Shown here: in pieces, positions 1-8,518 of the stretch | Position numbering within the stretch: the stretch's first letter is position 1 | How the letters are laid out: each line of letters starts with the position of its first letter | Origin: Vicinamibacterales bacterium | Lineage (GTDB): Bacteria; Acidobacteriota; Vicinamibacteria; Vicinamibacterales; 2-12-FULL-66-21 | NCBI GenBank assembly: GCA_035699745.1 | Contig: DASSPH010000107.1 | Coordinates: 1-64,000 of the forward strand | Direction: 5' to 3' | DNA: 64,000 nucleotides | Position numbers and translations under genes: made by a program | The notes under the pieces: generated by a model | Databases searched by the model: none | What the model saw: only the letters and a program-made list of their open reading frames with translations | Told to the model about the DNA's origin: nothing

Positions 1-612
1 GACGGCGACGTGGGGCGTTCCAGCGCTCTCTGAATCCGACCACACGCGGCCTCGAATGAGCGGGATCTTCATCGTCGAAAAGTAGCCGGCGCTGATCCGT
101 TGGAGAAGCGGTGCTCCGCCGCGTGTGATGTCCTGTCCGGGAACTTCGACCACCGACTGTTGACCCGACTCGGGTGGCATCCCGCTGTTCGAGGCGAGCG
201 CGATCGATTCGACTTGCGTACGAGCGGACGCACCTCCTCCGGAAACCGTCGCGGCGCTTCCTTGGCGAACTGGTCGAAGAGCGGCTGAAGGCGCTGTTCG
301 GCCATGCGTGGAGTGACACCCCGTTTGAGACGGGCCTGGACCGGCCAAGCCCGGGCGCCGACAGATGCAAGGGTCGGATCGAACGTCAGATCAAGAGGTA
401 CGAGAATCTCCGGACCAGTGGCAAAGGATTGACGTGGCAGCACCCCAATCACGGTGTAAGACTCGCGGTTCAAGTAGAGCGTCTGCCCCAGTGCCTGAGG
501 CCGCGCGCCGAAGTGTCGCTGCCAGAACCGAAAGGTGAGCACGACGACCCTCCGGGCCTGCTCGCCCGCCGGCCCGTCCGCCTCGCTGAAGACTCGTCCG
601 AGCAGGGGTCTT
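1..612 (-). pseudogene. Decayed ADOP-type ABC permease, internally deleted, cut by window edge
   Basis: This is a reverse-strand remnant of a duplicated MacB/FtsX permease. From about 608 down to about 210 one frame reads like the first periplasmic domain (PLLGRVFSEADG, then VVVLTFRFWQRHFG and LFDQFAKEAPRRFPEE). From about 215 to the edge a different frame reads like the second periplasmic domain (VESIALASNSGMPPE, VVEVPGQD, then ISAGYFSTMKIPLIRGR). The transmembrane and FtsX segments that normally separate the two domains are absent, so a large internal deletion with a frame change has joined the two halves. The 5' end (membrane segment and start) is not recognisable before 612, and the left end continues outside the window. 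It is presumably non-functional. An assembly error is possible but would not explain loss of about 250 residues. Confidence 0.75.
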
Positions 613-712
613 CGATCAGCGCGGTGTTGTCGAGCGCTGGCGCGCCTGCCGGCGTGCTTCGTCCGGTGGTCCGTCAGGCCATCGCGCGCGTCCGGCCGCG
701 GCCGGTCATCGA

Positions 713-1879
713 TCAACGAAGCAACGTTGCTACTCGTCCTCCGATTCCCTCCGTTCCCTCCGTTCCTCCGTGTGAGATCCGTTCCCTCCGTCCCCCTCCG
801 TTAACTCCGCTGGCGCCAGCCTGGCGCTTCCACTCCTTCTCCAGGTCAGCCGCGGTGACGTTGAACACCAGCAGCGCCTGATCGAACGGCGTGCCGTTGC
901 TGACGTACTGCAGGAAGACCGGGAAGTTGGCGCCGAGGCGCTGCGACAGGATCCTGGCGCCCACGTAGCTCTGCGCGTACGCGAGCGCCGCTTCGTCGCC
1001 GTCGGAGGTCCTGAACGCGGCGTCGAGGCTGGCGAGCGGAATCAACTCCCCTGCCGCGCGCAGCCGCGCCGTCAGCCACGTCCGGTCGCCGCCCTCCAGC
1101 AGCGTCGCCAGGCCTTCGTTCAGCCAGCCCGGCACCCGCGGAAACATCTGCTGCACCAGCGCGTGCACGTACTCGTGCGTGACGATGCGATCGAGCTCGG
1201 CGGGGTTCTTCAACGCGCCCAGCACCGGGATCCGGATCCGGCCATCGTAGGCGGCGGCCGCCCACGACGGCGACTTGGTGATGTCGCGGAACTGCTGCCG
1301 CGTGTAGAGGATCGCGGTCACCGTATCGGACGGGTACGTGTTCAGCGTGCGGCCGATGCGCGCATAGGCGGCCTCGAGCGTGTTCGAGACCCGCGTCGCG
1401 ATCGCCTGCTGCTCGGGCCCCTCGAACATGACTGTGAAGCGCGCGGTCGGCCTGGCGGCGAAGGTGTCGTGCAGCGCCGCTTCCTTCTTCCACTCCTCGA
1501 GCTGCTGGTAGATCGCCCGGCTGCCGGGCGCGAGCTTGACGACTTTCTCGTACGACTTGATCGCGAGGTCGAGATCGCCCTGGCTGTAGGCGATCTGTCC
1601 CAGCATGTAGTGGGCCTGCACGTACTCCGGCTCGATCTGCACGGCCTTCTTCAGGTAGTTGATCGCCTGGTCGGGGCGTCCCGTCAGATGCGCCGCCATG
1701 CCGGCGCCGGTGAGCGCGCGCACGTCGTTGGGATCCGCGGCGAGAACGGCGCGGAAGGCGGATGCCGCCTTCTCGCCGTCTCCGCGCTGGATCGCTTCCC
1801 ATCCCGCCCGGGCGGGATCCGTCTGTGTCACCTGCGGCGCGCCGGCCAGCAGCGCCAGGAGAAGCAAGGATGTCGGCAT
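713..1879 (-). CDS. Secreted TPR protein with gluzincin (HExxH) peptidase-like domain
   Basis: The chosen start gives MPTSLLLLALLAGAP, a signal peptide; an in-frame ATG at 1990 would add 37 basic residues before it and is less likely. After the signal come three or so TPR repeats (RGDGEKAASAFRAVL, TGRPDQAINYLKKAV, QGDLDLAIKSYEKVV) and then a peptidase-MA-like domain. The motif HEYVHALVQQ, with E further on in WLNEGLATLLEGG, supplies the expected zinc ligands of a gluzincin. Substrate is unknown; it probably acts in the periplasm. The last about 25 residues (HGGTEGTEG) are encoded by an ACGGAGG-type microrepeat at 740-810 and look like a late extension of the reading frame. A short inverted repeat (CCCGCGG/CCGCGGG, 1905-1923) lies just upstream. 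Confidence 0.75.
   Translation of the reverse strand: MPTSLLLLALLAGAPQVTQTDPARAGWEAIQRGDGEKAASAFRAVLAADPNDVRALTGAGMAAHLTGRPDQAINYLKKAVQIEPEYVQAHYMLGQIAYSQGDLDLAIKSYEKVVKLAPGSRAIYQQLEEWKKEAALHDTFAARPTARFTVMFEGPEQQAIATRVSNTLEAAYARIGRTLNTYPSDTVTAILYTRQQFRDITKSPSWAAAAYDGRIRIPVLGALKNPAELDRIVTHEYVHALVQQMFPRVPGWLNEGLATLLEGGDRTWLTARLRAAGELIPLASLDAAFRTSDGDEAALAYAQSYVGARILSQRLGANFPVFLQYVSNGTPFDQALLVFNVTAADLEKEWKRQAGASGVNGGGRRERISHGGTEGTEGIGGRVATLLR
740..810. repeat. TCCCTCCGT-type microrepeat
   Basis: The stretch repeats CTCCGTTCCCTCCGTTCC with small variations and ends in CCTCCGTGTGAG. It encodes the last residues of the reverse-strand TPR/peptidase gene. It belongs with the other ACACGG/ACGGAGG-like microrepeats of this window (FtsK linker at 32705-32765, the aroDE-trpE gap at 54687-54733). 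Confidence 0.6.
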
Positions 1880-1999
1880 GCGCGCGAGCCGGGCAAGCGG
1901 CGTGCCCGCGGAACGACCGCGGGATGGCTGACGGACGCCGCCGCCGCCGTTACGGAATCGTCGCCGCGGCCCCGGTCTCGTAATCGGCATGGCGGCGCG

Positions 2000-2008
2000 T
2001 GTTATCGT
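2000..2008 (+). promoter_or_regulatory. Extended -10 promoter of the 2036 gene
   Basis: TG-T-TATCGT fits an extended -10 element. It is followed by a 5' leader of about 20 nt that carries the GGAGG Shine-Dalgarno at 2026-2030. No convincing -35 is visible. The rest of the 1880-2035 gap holds only the inverted repeat at 1905-1923. Confidence 0.45.
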
Positions 2009-2035
2009 GGGATCGCCTGCCCGCTGGAGGGTCCC

Positions 2036-2476
2036 ATGGTCGTGAAAGCCGCGCTCGCCTGTCTCGTCGCCGTCGCCCCGTTTCTACCGGCGCAGGAAGA
2101 GCGCCCGAAAGTGCCGAAGGACTCGGTGATGGTCGTGATCACCGGCTGCATCAAGGGCCGCGTGATCCGCGCCGCCGACGTCCGTCAGACCGACACCACC
2201 TCCGGCGTCAACATCCGCAGCACGACATTCAGGCTGGCCGGCAAGAAAGACGTGATGAACGTCGTCAAGGAGCAGGACGGGCAGCGCGCCGAGGTCACCG
2301 GCCTGATCAAGAAGTCGGCGCTGATCGAGCCGGGGATGAAGTTCAAGGGCGGACGCGTCGTGATCGGCGGCGGGACGAGCGCCGGCACGACATCCTCGCT
2401 GCCGAGCCCGGCCGAGAACGTTCTCGTGCTCGACGCACTCGCCGTGCAGGGCCTCGGCACCAGCTGCGCGTACTGA
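2036..2476 (+). CDS. Small secreted protein of unknown function
   Basis: A 146-residue protein. The ATG is preceded by GGAGG at 2026-2030 and begins a signal peptide (MVVKAALACLVAVAPFLPAQ). The mature part has the pattern VVITGCIKGRVI, then STTFRLAGKKDVM and GQRAEVTGLIKKS, which resembles the beta-rich small secreted proteins common in acidobacteria (a 'TGC..G..FRL....G..VEVTG' layout, perhaps an OB-like fold). No catalytic residues can be assigned. It precedes another secreted protein gene by 56 bp on the same strand, but each has its own promoter-like sequence. Confidence 0.7.
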   Translation: MVVKAALACLVAVAPFLPAQEERPKVPKDSVMVVITGCIKGRVIRAADVRQTDTTSGVNIRSTTFRLAGKKDVMNVVKEQDGQRAEVTGLIKKSALIEPGMKFKGGRVVIGGGTSAGTTSSLPSPAENVLVLDALAVQGLGTSCAY

Positions 2477-2503
2477 GCCCCTGGCCTCGCATTCCGGCAG
2501 CGG

Positions 2504-2512
2504 TGCTACACT
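2504..2512 (+). promoter_or_regulatory. Extended -10 promoter of the 2533 gene
   Basis: TG-C-TACACT lies 20 nt before the GTG start. The start is served by AGGAGG at 2523-2528, so this gene is translated with a conventional short leader. Confidence 0.4.
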
Positions 2513-2532
2513 GCCGCCGCTCAGGAGGGCCC

Positions 2533-4209
2533 GTGACGTCATGTCTTGCTGTCATGCTGCTGGTCGCGCAAGCCACGAGCTATCAGGCCGCGTCCCCGCC
2601 GCCGCGCGACGTCGTCACGCAGAAGGGCACCGCAACGGTCAAAGGGAAGGTCGTGACCGCCGACACCGGAAAGCCGCTCCGCCGCGTGCAGGTGTCGCTG
2701 TCCTCGCCTGACCTCACCGAATCCCGATCGATGAGCACGACCGCGCAGGGGCTGTTCGAATTCAAGGACCTGCCCGCGGGCCGGTACAACCTGACCGCGT
2801 CGCGCCCCGGTTTTCTTCAGGTGCAATACGGCCAGCGGCGGGTCGGCGAAGCGGGACGGCCGCTGCAGATTGCCGACGGGCAGCAGATCACCGATCTCAG
2901 TCTCGCCCTGCCGCGGACCGGATCGATCGCCGGCCGGATCACGGACGAGGTCGGCGAGCCGCTGGCGAACGTGAGCGTGTTTCCAGCCCACTGGCGCTAC
3001 TTCCGCGGCCGCAAGCGGCTGGTCCGCGCCCCGGGAGGCGCCAGCTTCAATCGCACCGACGAAACCGGCCAGTACCGGATCACCGGACTCGAACCCGGTG
3101 ACTACTTCGTGATGGCCACGACGCGGGACACGTGGACGGTCGACGAGAACCCGAAGGAGCGCATCGGGTTCAATACGACCTACGCCGCCGGTACGGCGAA
3201 CCCCGCCGATGCGCAGCCGGTCAAGGTCGTCTCCGGTCAGGAAGCGATCGCGCCCGACTTCGCGATGGTGCCCGGGCGCGTCGCCTCGATCTCCGGCACG
3301 GCCAGCGCGTCATCGGGGGCGCCGCTCGCGGGCGAGTCGGTCGAGGTCTCGCAGGAGTTCATGAGCCCTTCGGGCGGCTCGACGTTCGGCATGCCCGGCA
3401 CCAAGATCGGCGCGGATGGCAGCTTCACCATCAAGTCGCTGGCGCCCGGCGAGTATCGCCTCACCGTGCGCAGGCCGGGCGACAAGGAACGAGGCCTGGA
3501 AGGGGCCACCACGATCGTCGCGCTCAGCGGGGAGGACGTGTCCGGCGTGCTGCTCGTCACCGGAGCCGGCGGCACGATCTCGGGTCGAGTGGTCGCCGAC
3601 AGCGGGGCGCCGCTGCCCGCTCCGGATCAGCGGATGCGCGTCAATACGCGGCCGGTCGACGCCGCCACCACGTTCACCGCGTTCAATGCGGACAACGGGC
3701 GCGTCAAGGACGACTGGACGTTTGAAGTCAAGGACGTCATCGGCCGGCATTCGCTGTCGGTCACGTCGCTGCCGGCCGGGTGGGCCGTGCGATCGATCGA
3801 CTATTTCGGCAAGGACCTGGCGGACACCTCGATCGACGTGGCGAGCGGGCAGCACATCGAAGGTGTGACCATCGTGCTCTCGAAGACGCTGCCGACGATC
3901 GCCGGGACGCTGCTCGACCAGGCGAATCGCCCGGCCGACGGATCGGTGCTGATGTTTCCCGAGGACGCGGACAAGTGGGAGGAGAATTCGCGGTTGATCC
4001 GGACGGCACGTCCCGACGCGGCCGGCGTGTTCGAATTCCGCCACGTGGTCCCCGGGGAATATCTCGCGGTGCCGCTCGAGTACGTCCGGCCGGGCGACTG
4101 GTCGGATCCGGATTTTCTCCGCGGGCTGAAGGAACAGGCGACGCGGGTCCGCGTGGATGCGGCCGGCGTCACCGGATTGTCCCTGGTGCTGAAGCGCCCG
4201 CAGCACTGA
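2533..4209 (+). CDS. Secreted carboxypeptidase-regulatory-like repeat protein
   Basis: A 558-residue protein starting at GTG 2533, with AGGAGG at 2523-2528 and a signal-peptide-like N-terminus (MTSCLAVMLLVAQ). It contains several beta-sandwich modules of the carboxypeptidase regulatory-like type, each with the features GKV..D.G.P...V.V, F.F.DLPAGRY.L and G.ISGRV. Clear examples are at residues about 37-90 (KGKVVTADTGKPLRRVQVSL), 130-200, 255-320 and 340-400. Such proteins are abundant in acidobacteria and are usually surface or periplasmic; a structural or carbohydrate-binding role is inference. The downstream interval 4210-4397 contains the repeat element at the end of rho. Confidence 0.75.
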   Translation: MTSCLAVMLLVAQATSYQAASPPPRDVVTQKGTATVKGKVVTADTGKPLRRVQVSLSSPDLTESRSMSTTAQGLFEFKDLPAGRYNLTASRPGFLQVQYGQRRVGEAGRPLQIADGQQITDLSLALPRTGSIAGRITDEVGEPLANVSVFPAHWRYFRGRKRLVRAPGGASFNRTDETGQYRITGLEPGDYFVMATTRDTWTVDENPKERIGFNTTYAAGTANPADAQPVKVVSGQEAIAPDFAMVPGRVASISGTASASSGAPLAGESVEVSQEFMSPSGGSTFGMPGTKIGADGSFTIKSLAPGEYRLTVRRPGDKERGLEGATTIVALSGEDVSGVLLVTGAGGTISGRVVADSGAPLPAPDQRMRVNTRPVDAATTFTAFNADNGRVKDDWTFEVKDVIGRHSLSVTSLPAGWAVRSIDYFGKDLADTSIDVASGQHIEGVTIVLSKTLPTIAGTLLDQANRPADGSVLMFPEDADKWEENSRLIRTARPDAAGVFEFRHVVPGEYLAVPLEYVRPGDWSDPDFLRGLKEQATRVRVDAAGVTGLSLVLKRPQH

Positions 4210-4249
4210 CGTACCACCCGATCGGCCGATCGCCCGATCACCTTCAGCC

Positions 4250-4427
4250 GCGCTGCATCGAGTTGAGGAAATCTTTTCTCTCCGAGGGGCTTCGCCCCTC
4301 GGACTCCCCTGCACGCTCGTTCGCTCGCGGCACCCACTGACGCGTGAGGGCGCCGCTCGGCTCACTCGCGTGGCTCGCGTCGCTGCGCTCCGCTCGCCTA
4401 AGCGCGCTGCATCGAGTTGAGGAAATC
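4250..4427. repeat. 130-bp repeat element flanked by 24-bp direct repeats at the 3' end of rho
   Basis: A perfect 24-bp sequence occurs at 4250-4273 and again at 4404-4427, where it encodes rho codons for DFLNSMQR. Between the copies lie 130 bp that include a 9-bp stem hairpin (CCGAGGGGC-TTC-GCCCCTCGG, 4282-4302) and GC-rich sequence of the kind dispersed in such genomes. Read on the reverse strand, the distal copy continues GGC TGA, i.e. ...MQRG stop at 4244, whereas the present gene ends ...MQRA with TAG at 4398. The simplest reading is that rho once ended at 4244 and that an insertion duplicated 24 bp of target while preserving the C-terminus. Confidence 0.7.
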
Positions 4428-5918
4428 GGCGTTCGACTTCGCCTTCCCCATCTTGTCGAGCAGCAGTTCCATGCCCTCGGTCGCCGACAGCGGCGACAGC
4501 ACCTTTCGCAGCACCCAGACGCGATTGAGATCCTCGCGCGGCATCAGCAATTCTTCCTTGCGGGTGCCGCTCTTCTGCAGATCGATCGCCGGGAACACGC
4601 GCTTGTCGGACAGCTTGCGATCCAGATGGATCTCCATGTTGCCCGTGCCCTTGAACTCCTCGAAGATCACGTCGTCCATGCGCGAGCCGGTGTCGATCAG
4701 CGCGGTGGCGATGATGGTGAGCGAGCCCCCCTCCTCCACCTTGCGCGCCGCGCCGAAGAACCGCTTCGGTTTCTGCAGCGCGTTCGAGTCGAGGCCGCCC
4801 GACAGGACCTTGCCCGACGAGGGGATGACGGCGTTGTAGGCGCGCGCGAGCCGGGTGATCGAGTCGAGCAGGATGAGGACGTCCTTCTTGTGCTCGACGA
4901 GCCGCTTGGCCTTTTCGATCACCATCTCCGCCACCTGCACGTGGCGCTGTGCCGGCTCGTCGAACGTCGAGGCGATGACCTCGCCGTTCACCGAGCGCTG
5001 CATGTCGGTGACTTCTTCCGGCCGCTCGTCGATCAGCAGGACGATGAGGTACACCTCGGGGTGGTTCTTCGCGACCGACTGCGCGATGTTCTGCAGCAGC
5101 ATCGTCTTGCCGGTGCGCGGCGGCGCGACGATCAGCCCGCGCTGGCCGCGGCCGATCGGCGTCATCAGGTCCATGACGCGGCCCGAGAGGTTGTCGGACG
5201 CCGTCTCGAGGGTGAACTTCTCCTGCGGATAGAGCGGCGTCAGGTTCTCGAAGAACAGCTTGTCGCGGACGTGCTCGGGGGCCTCGAAGTTGACCGCCTC
5301 GACCTTGATCAGCGCGAAATAGCGCTCACCCTCCTTCGGCGATCGGATCTGCCCCGAGACGGTGTCCCCGGTCTGCAGGTCGAACTTGCGGATCTGCGAC
5401 GGCGAGACGTAGATGTCGTCGGGACCGGGCAGGTAGTTGTAGTCGGGCGCGCGGAGGAAGCCGAAGCCGTCGGGCAGGACCTCGAGCACGCCTTCCGAGA
5501 AGATGAAGCCGCTCTTCTCGGTCTGCGCTTTGAGGATCTGGAAGATCAGATCCTGCTTGCGCATGCCGGTGGCTCCCTGGACGTTGAGGTCCTTGGCGAT
5601 CTGCGTCAGCTCCTGGATGCTCTTGTCCTTCAGATCCGCGAGATTCAGGCGCTCCTGCCGCGGCGGCGCGGGTGGCGGCGAGGCGGCGGCGGGCGCCGTC
5701 TGGGCCCTGGGAGCGGCCGGCGGCGGCGCGGCCGCCGGTGCGGGCGCCGGCGGCGGATCGGCGGCTACCGGATCGGCGGCTCCGGGATCGGCGGCGGGCG
5801 GATCGGCCACGGCCGGCGCCTCCGGCGGCGCCGCGGCGGCGGAGGCTTCCGGCGCGGGTCGCGGCCGGGCGCGCCGCGGAGCATCGGCGGCGGAGTCCTT
5901 GCGTTTCTGATTCGGCAT
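4398..5918 (-). CDS. rho: Transcription termination factor Rho
   Basis: Rho is the hexameric RNA helicase that terminates transcription. The 506-residue protein has an N-terminal Ala/Pro-rich extension (residues about 15-100), the Rho N domain ([20 protein letters not shown]), the RNA-binding cold-shock-like domain ([22 protein letters not shown]) and the ATPase core with Walker A ([12 protein letters not shown]) and Walker B ([15 protein letters not shown]). The ATG 5918 start gives MPNQKRKDS. The low-complexity insert is typical of high-GC phyla, where it can promote RNA binding or phase separation (inference). The last codon and stop come from the repeat element described at 4250-4427. A sigma70-type promoter lies at 5964-5992. 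Confidence 0.96.
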   Translation of the reverse strand: MPNQKRKDSAADAPRRARPRPAPEASAAAAPPEAPAVADPPAADPGAADPVAADPPPAPAPAAAPPPAAPRAQTAPAAASPPPAPPRQERLNLADLKDKSIQELTQIAKDLNVQGATGMRKQDLIFQILKAQTEKSGFIFSEGVLEVLPDGFGFLRAPDYNYLPGPDDIYVSPSQIRKFDLQTGDTVSGQIRSPKEGERYFALIKVEAVNFEAPEHVRDKLFFENLTPLYPQEKFTLETASDNLSGRVMDLMTPIGRGQRGLIVAPPRTGKTMLLQNIAQSVAKNHPEVYLIVLLIDERPEEVTDMQRSVNGEVIASTFDEPAQRHVQVAEMVIEKAKRLVEHKKDVLILLDSITRLARAYNAVIPSSGKVLSGGLDSNALQKPKRFFGAARKVEEGGSLTIIATALIDTGSRMDDVIFEEFKGTGNMEIHLDRKLSDKRVFPAIDLQKSGTRKEELLMPREDLNRVWVLRKVLSPLSATEGMELLLDKMGKAKSNADFLNSMQRA

Positions 5919-5963
5919 TGGGTATCGCGTGGAATTGAACGGAACGGTTGGTGGGCGGGACGC

Positions 5964-5992
5964 AGTATAGACAGTCCCTAGAACATCCGCAA
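5964..5992 (-). promoter_or_regulatory. sigma70-type promoter of rho
   Basis: Reverse strand: TTGCGG (5992-5987), 17-bp spacer, TATACT (5969-5964). It overlaps the 3' end of the upstream amrS-like gene and would give a 5' leader of about 40 nt, so rho can be transcribed independently. Confidence 0.6.
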
Positions 5993-7099
5993 CCGCCTTG
6001 TGCCCGGGAGGAACGGCGCCGACGCGATCTGGCCGTCGAATGCCGCCCCCCAGCGCCCCGGGATCGCCGTGCCGCACTGCGGACAGCGCCCCTCGGGCGT
6101 CAGGTGGTATGCGCGAATCAGATAGCCGTACCGCTCGACCAGCAGCGCGGCGCAGTGGTGGCAGCGGGTGTTCTCCAGGTCGCCGACGCGGCCCGGGATG
6201 TTGCCGGCATAGACGTAGCGCAGCCCCGCCTCGCGGGCGATCGCCGCCGCGTTCATCAGCATCTCCGGCGTGGTGTTCTCCGGGTCGCTCATCCGGTAGT
6301 CCTTGTGGAACGCGGTGACGTGCCACGGGATGTCGGGGGAAACGGAGGCGATGAACGCCGTCAGCCGGCGCAGTTCGTCGGGATCGTCGTTGAAGCCGGG
6401 AATCAGCAGCGTGACAATCTCGAGCCAGATCCCGAGCGCGTGCAGGCGGCGGATCGTGAACAGGATCGGATCGATCCGTCCGCCCAGCTGGCGGTAATGG
6501 CGATCGTCGAAGCTCTTGAGATCCACTTTGTAGAGATCGATCCACGGCCGCAGGTAGTTGAGCACCCGCTCCGTGCCGTTGCCGTTCGACACGAAGGCGG
6601 TCATCAGCCCGGCGGCGCGCGCCTGCTTGAAGATCGCCACCGCCCACTCGCTGGTGATGAGCGGCTCGTTGTAGGTCGAGACGACCACGCGCGCGCCGAG
6701 CCGCTGCGCATCGGCGACGAGCGCCTCGGGCGCCGCGTCGACGGGCGGCGACACCGCACTGGGATCGCGCAGCGCCTGCGACGTGACCCAGTTCTGGCAG
6801 TACGAGCAGTGCAGATCGCAGCCGAGCATCCCGAAGCTGTAGGCGAGCGCCCCGGGATGCGCGTGGAAGAACGGCTTCTTCTCGATCGGATCGCACTGCA
6901 CGCCGCCGACGTACCCCCATGGCACGTGCAGCCGCCCGTCCCGGACGAAGCGCACCTTGCACACCCCGACCGCCCCCTCGGGGATCGGGCACTCGTGCCC
7001 GCACGAGTAGCAGCGGATCCGCCCCTTGGTGAGCGGCTCGATCAGCTCGGGGGCCGCTTCCGTAGTGCGCGCCTCGAGAACGTCGGCGAGAGTCGCCAT
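5978..7099 (-). CDS. amrS: AmmeMemoRadiSam-type radical SAM enzyme
   Basis: A 373-residue radical SAM protein of the AmrS type. The cluster motif C94-x3-C98-x2-C101 lies in [14 protein letters not shown], preceded by the family's N-terminal cysteines ([15 protein letters not shown]30/C33/C37/C47). Downstream blocks [30 protein letters not shown] and YVYAGNIPG match the family. A second cysteine set near the C-terminus ([18 protein letters not shown]) suggests a further metal site. The family is named for co-occurrence with AMMECR1 and Memo proteins; neither is encoded in this window, so the partners are elsewhere or absent. The substrate is not known from the sequence. Confidence 0.85.
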   Translation of the reverse strand: MATLADVLEARTTEAAPELIEPLTKGRIRCYSCGHECPIPEGAVGVCKVRFVRDGRLHVPWGYVGGVQCDPIEKKPFFHAHPGALAYSFGMLGCDLHCSYCQNWVTSQALRDPSAVSPPVDAAPEALVADAQRLGARVVVSTYNEPLITSEWAVAIFKQARAAGLMTAFVSNGNGTERVLNYLRPWIDLYKVDLKSFDDRHYRQLGGRIDPILFTIRRLHALGIWLEIVTLLIPGFNDDPDELRRLTAFIASVSPDIPWHVTAFHKDYRMSDPENTTPEMLMNAAAIAREAGLRYVYAGNIPGRVGDLENTRCHHCAALLVERYGYLIRAYHLTPEGRCPQCGTAIPGRWGAAFDGQIASAPFLPGTRRLRMF

Positions 7100-7111
7100 A
7101 AAGTATTTCTC

Positions 7112-7160
7112 TACCGGCTACCGGCTACCGGCTACCGGCTGCCGGTTACCGGCTGCCGGC
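7112..7160. repeat. TACCGGC heptamer tandem repeat
   Basis: Four near-perfect TACCGGC units followed by degenerate copies (TGCCGGT, TACCGGC, TGCCGGC). The array spans the 3' end of the MBL-fold gene, whose last residues (NRQPVAGSR) are encoded by it, and reaches the gap before amrS. It looks like replication-slippage DNA that has been absorbed into a C-terminus. Confidence 0.7.
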
Positions 7161-8065
7161 CGTTTCGACGCCATCCAGACCAGCGCACCCGCCGCCGCCA
7201 TGGCTCCGGCGCCGGCGAGCACGGCGGGCAGCGGATCGGGCGGCAGCATCACCACGCCGGTCTCGTCGGCGACCGCCGCCTGCCTGGCATAGCGGCCGAA
7301 CGCCGGCCGCTCCAGCCGATCGAAATTGTCGGCGAGGACCGTCAATTCGTCGCGCAGGTCGCGGCCGCTCGACGGCTGGCCGTGGCCCGACACGATGAGG
7401 TCCGGCGCCAGGCGGACCAGCGCGCGGAACGACTCGCGCGCGCGATCCCAGTCCTGAGTGTAATAGGCCGGCGGCCCGTGCAGCTCGCGGCGCTGCGTCA
7501 GGACCGCCGCCATCGACTCTTGTTTGGTCGTCGTGAGCGCGTCCGCGGCGAGGAGCGTCCTGTCGAGATCGCGGAAGAGCGAGACGTGGCCCGGCGTGTG
7601 GCCGGGGGTGTGAACCCAGCGCCATCCCGGCGCGTCGGGGACGCTGCCGTCGGACGGCAGCTCGTGTACCCGGCCGCCGAGATCGATCGGGCCGCGCGGA
7701 TACAGCCGCGACAGGAGCGCCATCGCACCGCGGCCGACGAGGGGATCCGGCGGTGGATACGGCGACCGTCCCGTGAGGTACGGCAGTTCCAGCGCATGCG
7801 CGAATATCGGTACGTCCCAGTCCGCCAACAGCTCGGCTTCATTCAAGGCGCCAACGTGATCGAAGTGCCCGTGCGTGAGGACGATGGCGGATGGGCGTGT
7901 GCCGGGGCCGAACCGCGCCTCGGCGGCCGCGCGGATGGCAGCGCCGTATCCTTGCAGCCCCGCGTCGACCAGGATCCAGCGCGAGCGATCGCCGAGCGCG
8001 GCGATGTTGACGAACGCGCAGCGCATGAACGCCACGCCAGGTGCGACCTCGGTGAATCGAGCCAT
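7118..8065 (-). CDS. MBL-fold metallo-hydrolase with C-terminal membrane segment
   Basis: A 315-residue metallo-beta-lactamase-fold protein. The zinc motif H65-G-H67-F-D69-H70 lies in [11 protein letters not shown], with further ligands in HTPGHTPGH and [10 protein letters not shown]. Glyoxalase II-like or related hydrolase activity is possible; the substrate cannot be read from the sequence. A hydrophobic C-terminal segment ([19 protein letters not shown]) suggests a membrane anchor. It precedes amrS on the same strand by 18 bp. The C-terminal tail is encoded by the heptamer repeat. Confidence 0.8.
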   Translation of the reverse strand: MARFTEVAPGVAFMRCAFVNIAALGDRSRWILVDAGLQGYGAAIRAAAEARFGPGTRPSAIVLTHGHFDHVGALNEAELLADWDVPIFAHALELPYLTGRSPYPPPDPLVGRGAMALLSRLYPRGPIDLGGRVHELPSDGSVPDAPGWRWVHTPGHTPGHVSLFRDLDRTLLAADALTTTKQESMAAVLTQRRELHGPPAYYTQDWDRARESFRALVRLAPDLIVSGHGQPSSGRDLRDELTVLADNFDRLERPAFGRYARQAAVADETGVVMLPPDPLPAVLAGAGAMAAAGALVWMASKRPAAGNRQPVAGSR

Positions 8066-8083
8066 CCTGCGCCTCCTTGGAGC

Positions 8084-8112
8084 CTGACCGTGTCGGCCCT
8101 GACGTGCGAGAA
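8084..8112 (+). promoter_or_regulatory. Promoter of the CoA-binding protein gene, nearly leaderless
   Basis: CTGACC (8084-8089), 17-bp spacer, GAGAAT (8107-8112) preceded by TGC. The ATG at 8120 begins 7 nt after the -10, so the transcript probably has no leader; no Shine-Dalgarno is present. Confidence 0.45.
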
Positions 8113-8119
8113 TCGATCC

Positions 8120-8488
8120 ATGAAGACCGTCGCCGTGATCGGCGCCTCATCCAATCGCGACAAGTTCGGCAACAAGGCGCTGCGCGCCTTCGCGCAGCGC
8201 GGCTATATCGTGATTCCGATCAATCCCGTGGAAACCGAAGTCGAAGGCTACCGCGCGTTTCCCTCCGTGCTCGACGTTCCGGGCGACATCGATCTCGCGA
8301 CGGTGTACGTGCCGCCGCCGGTCGGCGTTCGCGTCATGGATGACCTGGCGAAGAAGGGGATCGCGGAGGTCTGGCTCAACCCGGGAGCGGACGGGCGCGC
8401 GGTGATCGAGAGAGCGCAGTCCCTCGGCTTGAAGACGGTGCGCCAGTGTTCGATCATCGCCATCGGCGAGAGCCCCGCCCACTACTGA
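8120..8488 (+). CDS. CoA-binding protein
   Basis: A 122-residue protein that is one Rossmann-like CoA-binding domain (CoA_binding_2 type). The glycine-rich start VAVIGASSNRDKFGNKALRAF, the central PINP and the blocks IDLATVYVPPPV and IAEVWLNPGADG are characteristic. It is the stand-alone form of the domain also found in succinyl-CoA synthetases. Its physiological role is unknown. It is divergent from the MBL gene. Confidence 0.85.
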   Translation: MKTVAVIGASSNRDKFGNKALRAFAQRGYIVIPINPVETEVEGYRAFPSVLDVPGDIDLATVYVPPPVGVRVMDDLAKKGIAEVWLNPGADGRAVIERAQSLGLKTVRQCSIIAIGESPAHY

Positions 8489-8518
8489 CCCAGCGCTGCC
8501 GAATGCCGGCTCAAACGA

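Noticed and set aside
4282-4302. Hairpin CCGAGGGGC/GCCCCTCGG as the intrinsic terminator of rho
   Set aside because: On the rho strand it is followed by AGAGAAAAG, with no U tract, and it lies inside the inserted repeat; termination is possible but unsupported.
4398-7004. An 868-codon open frame apparently fusing rho to upstream sequence
   Set aside because: The upstream part is a shadow of the AmrS gene in another frame; rho starts at 5918.
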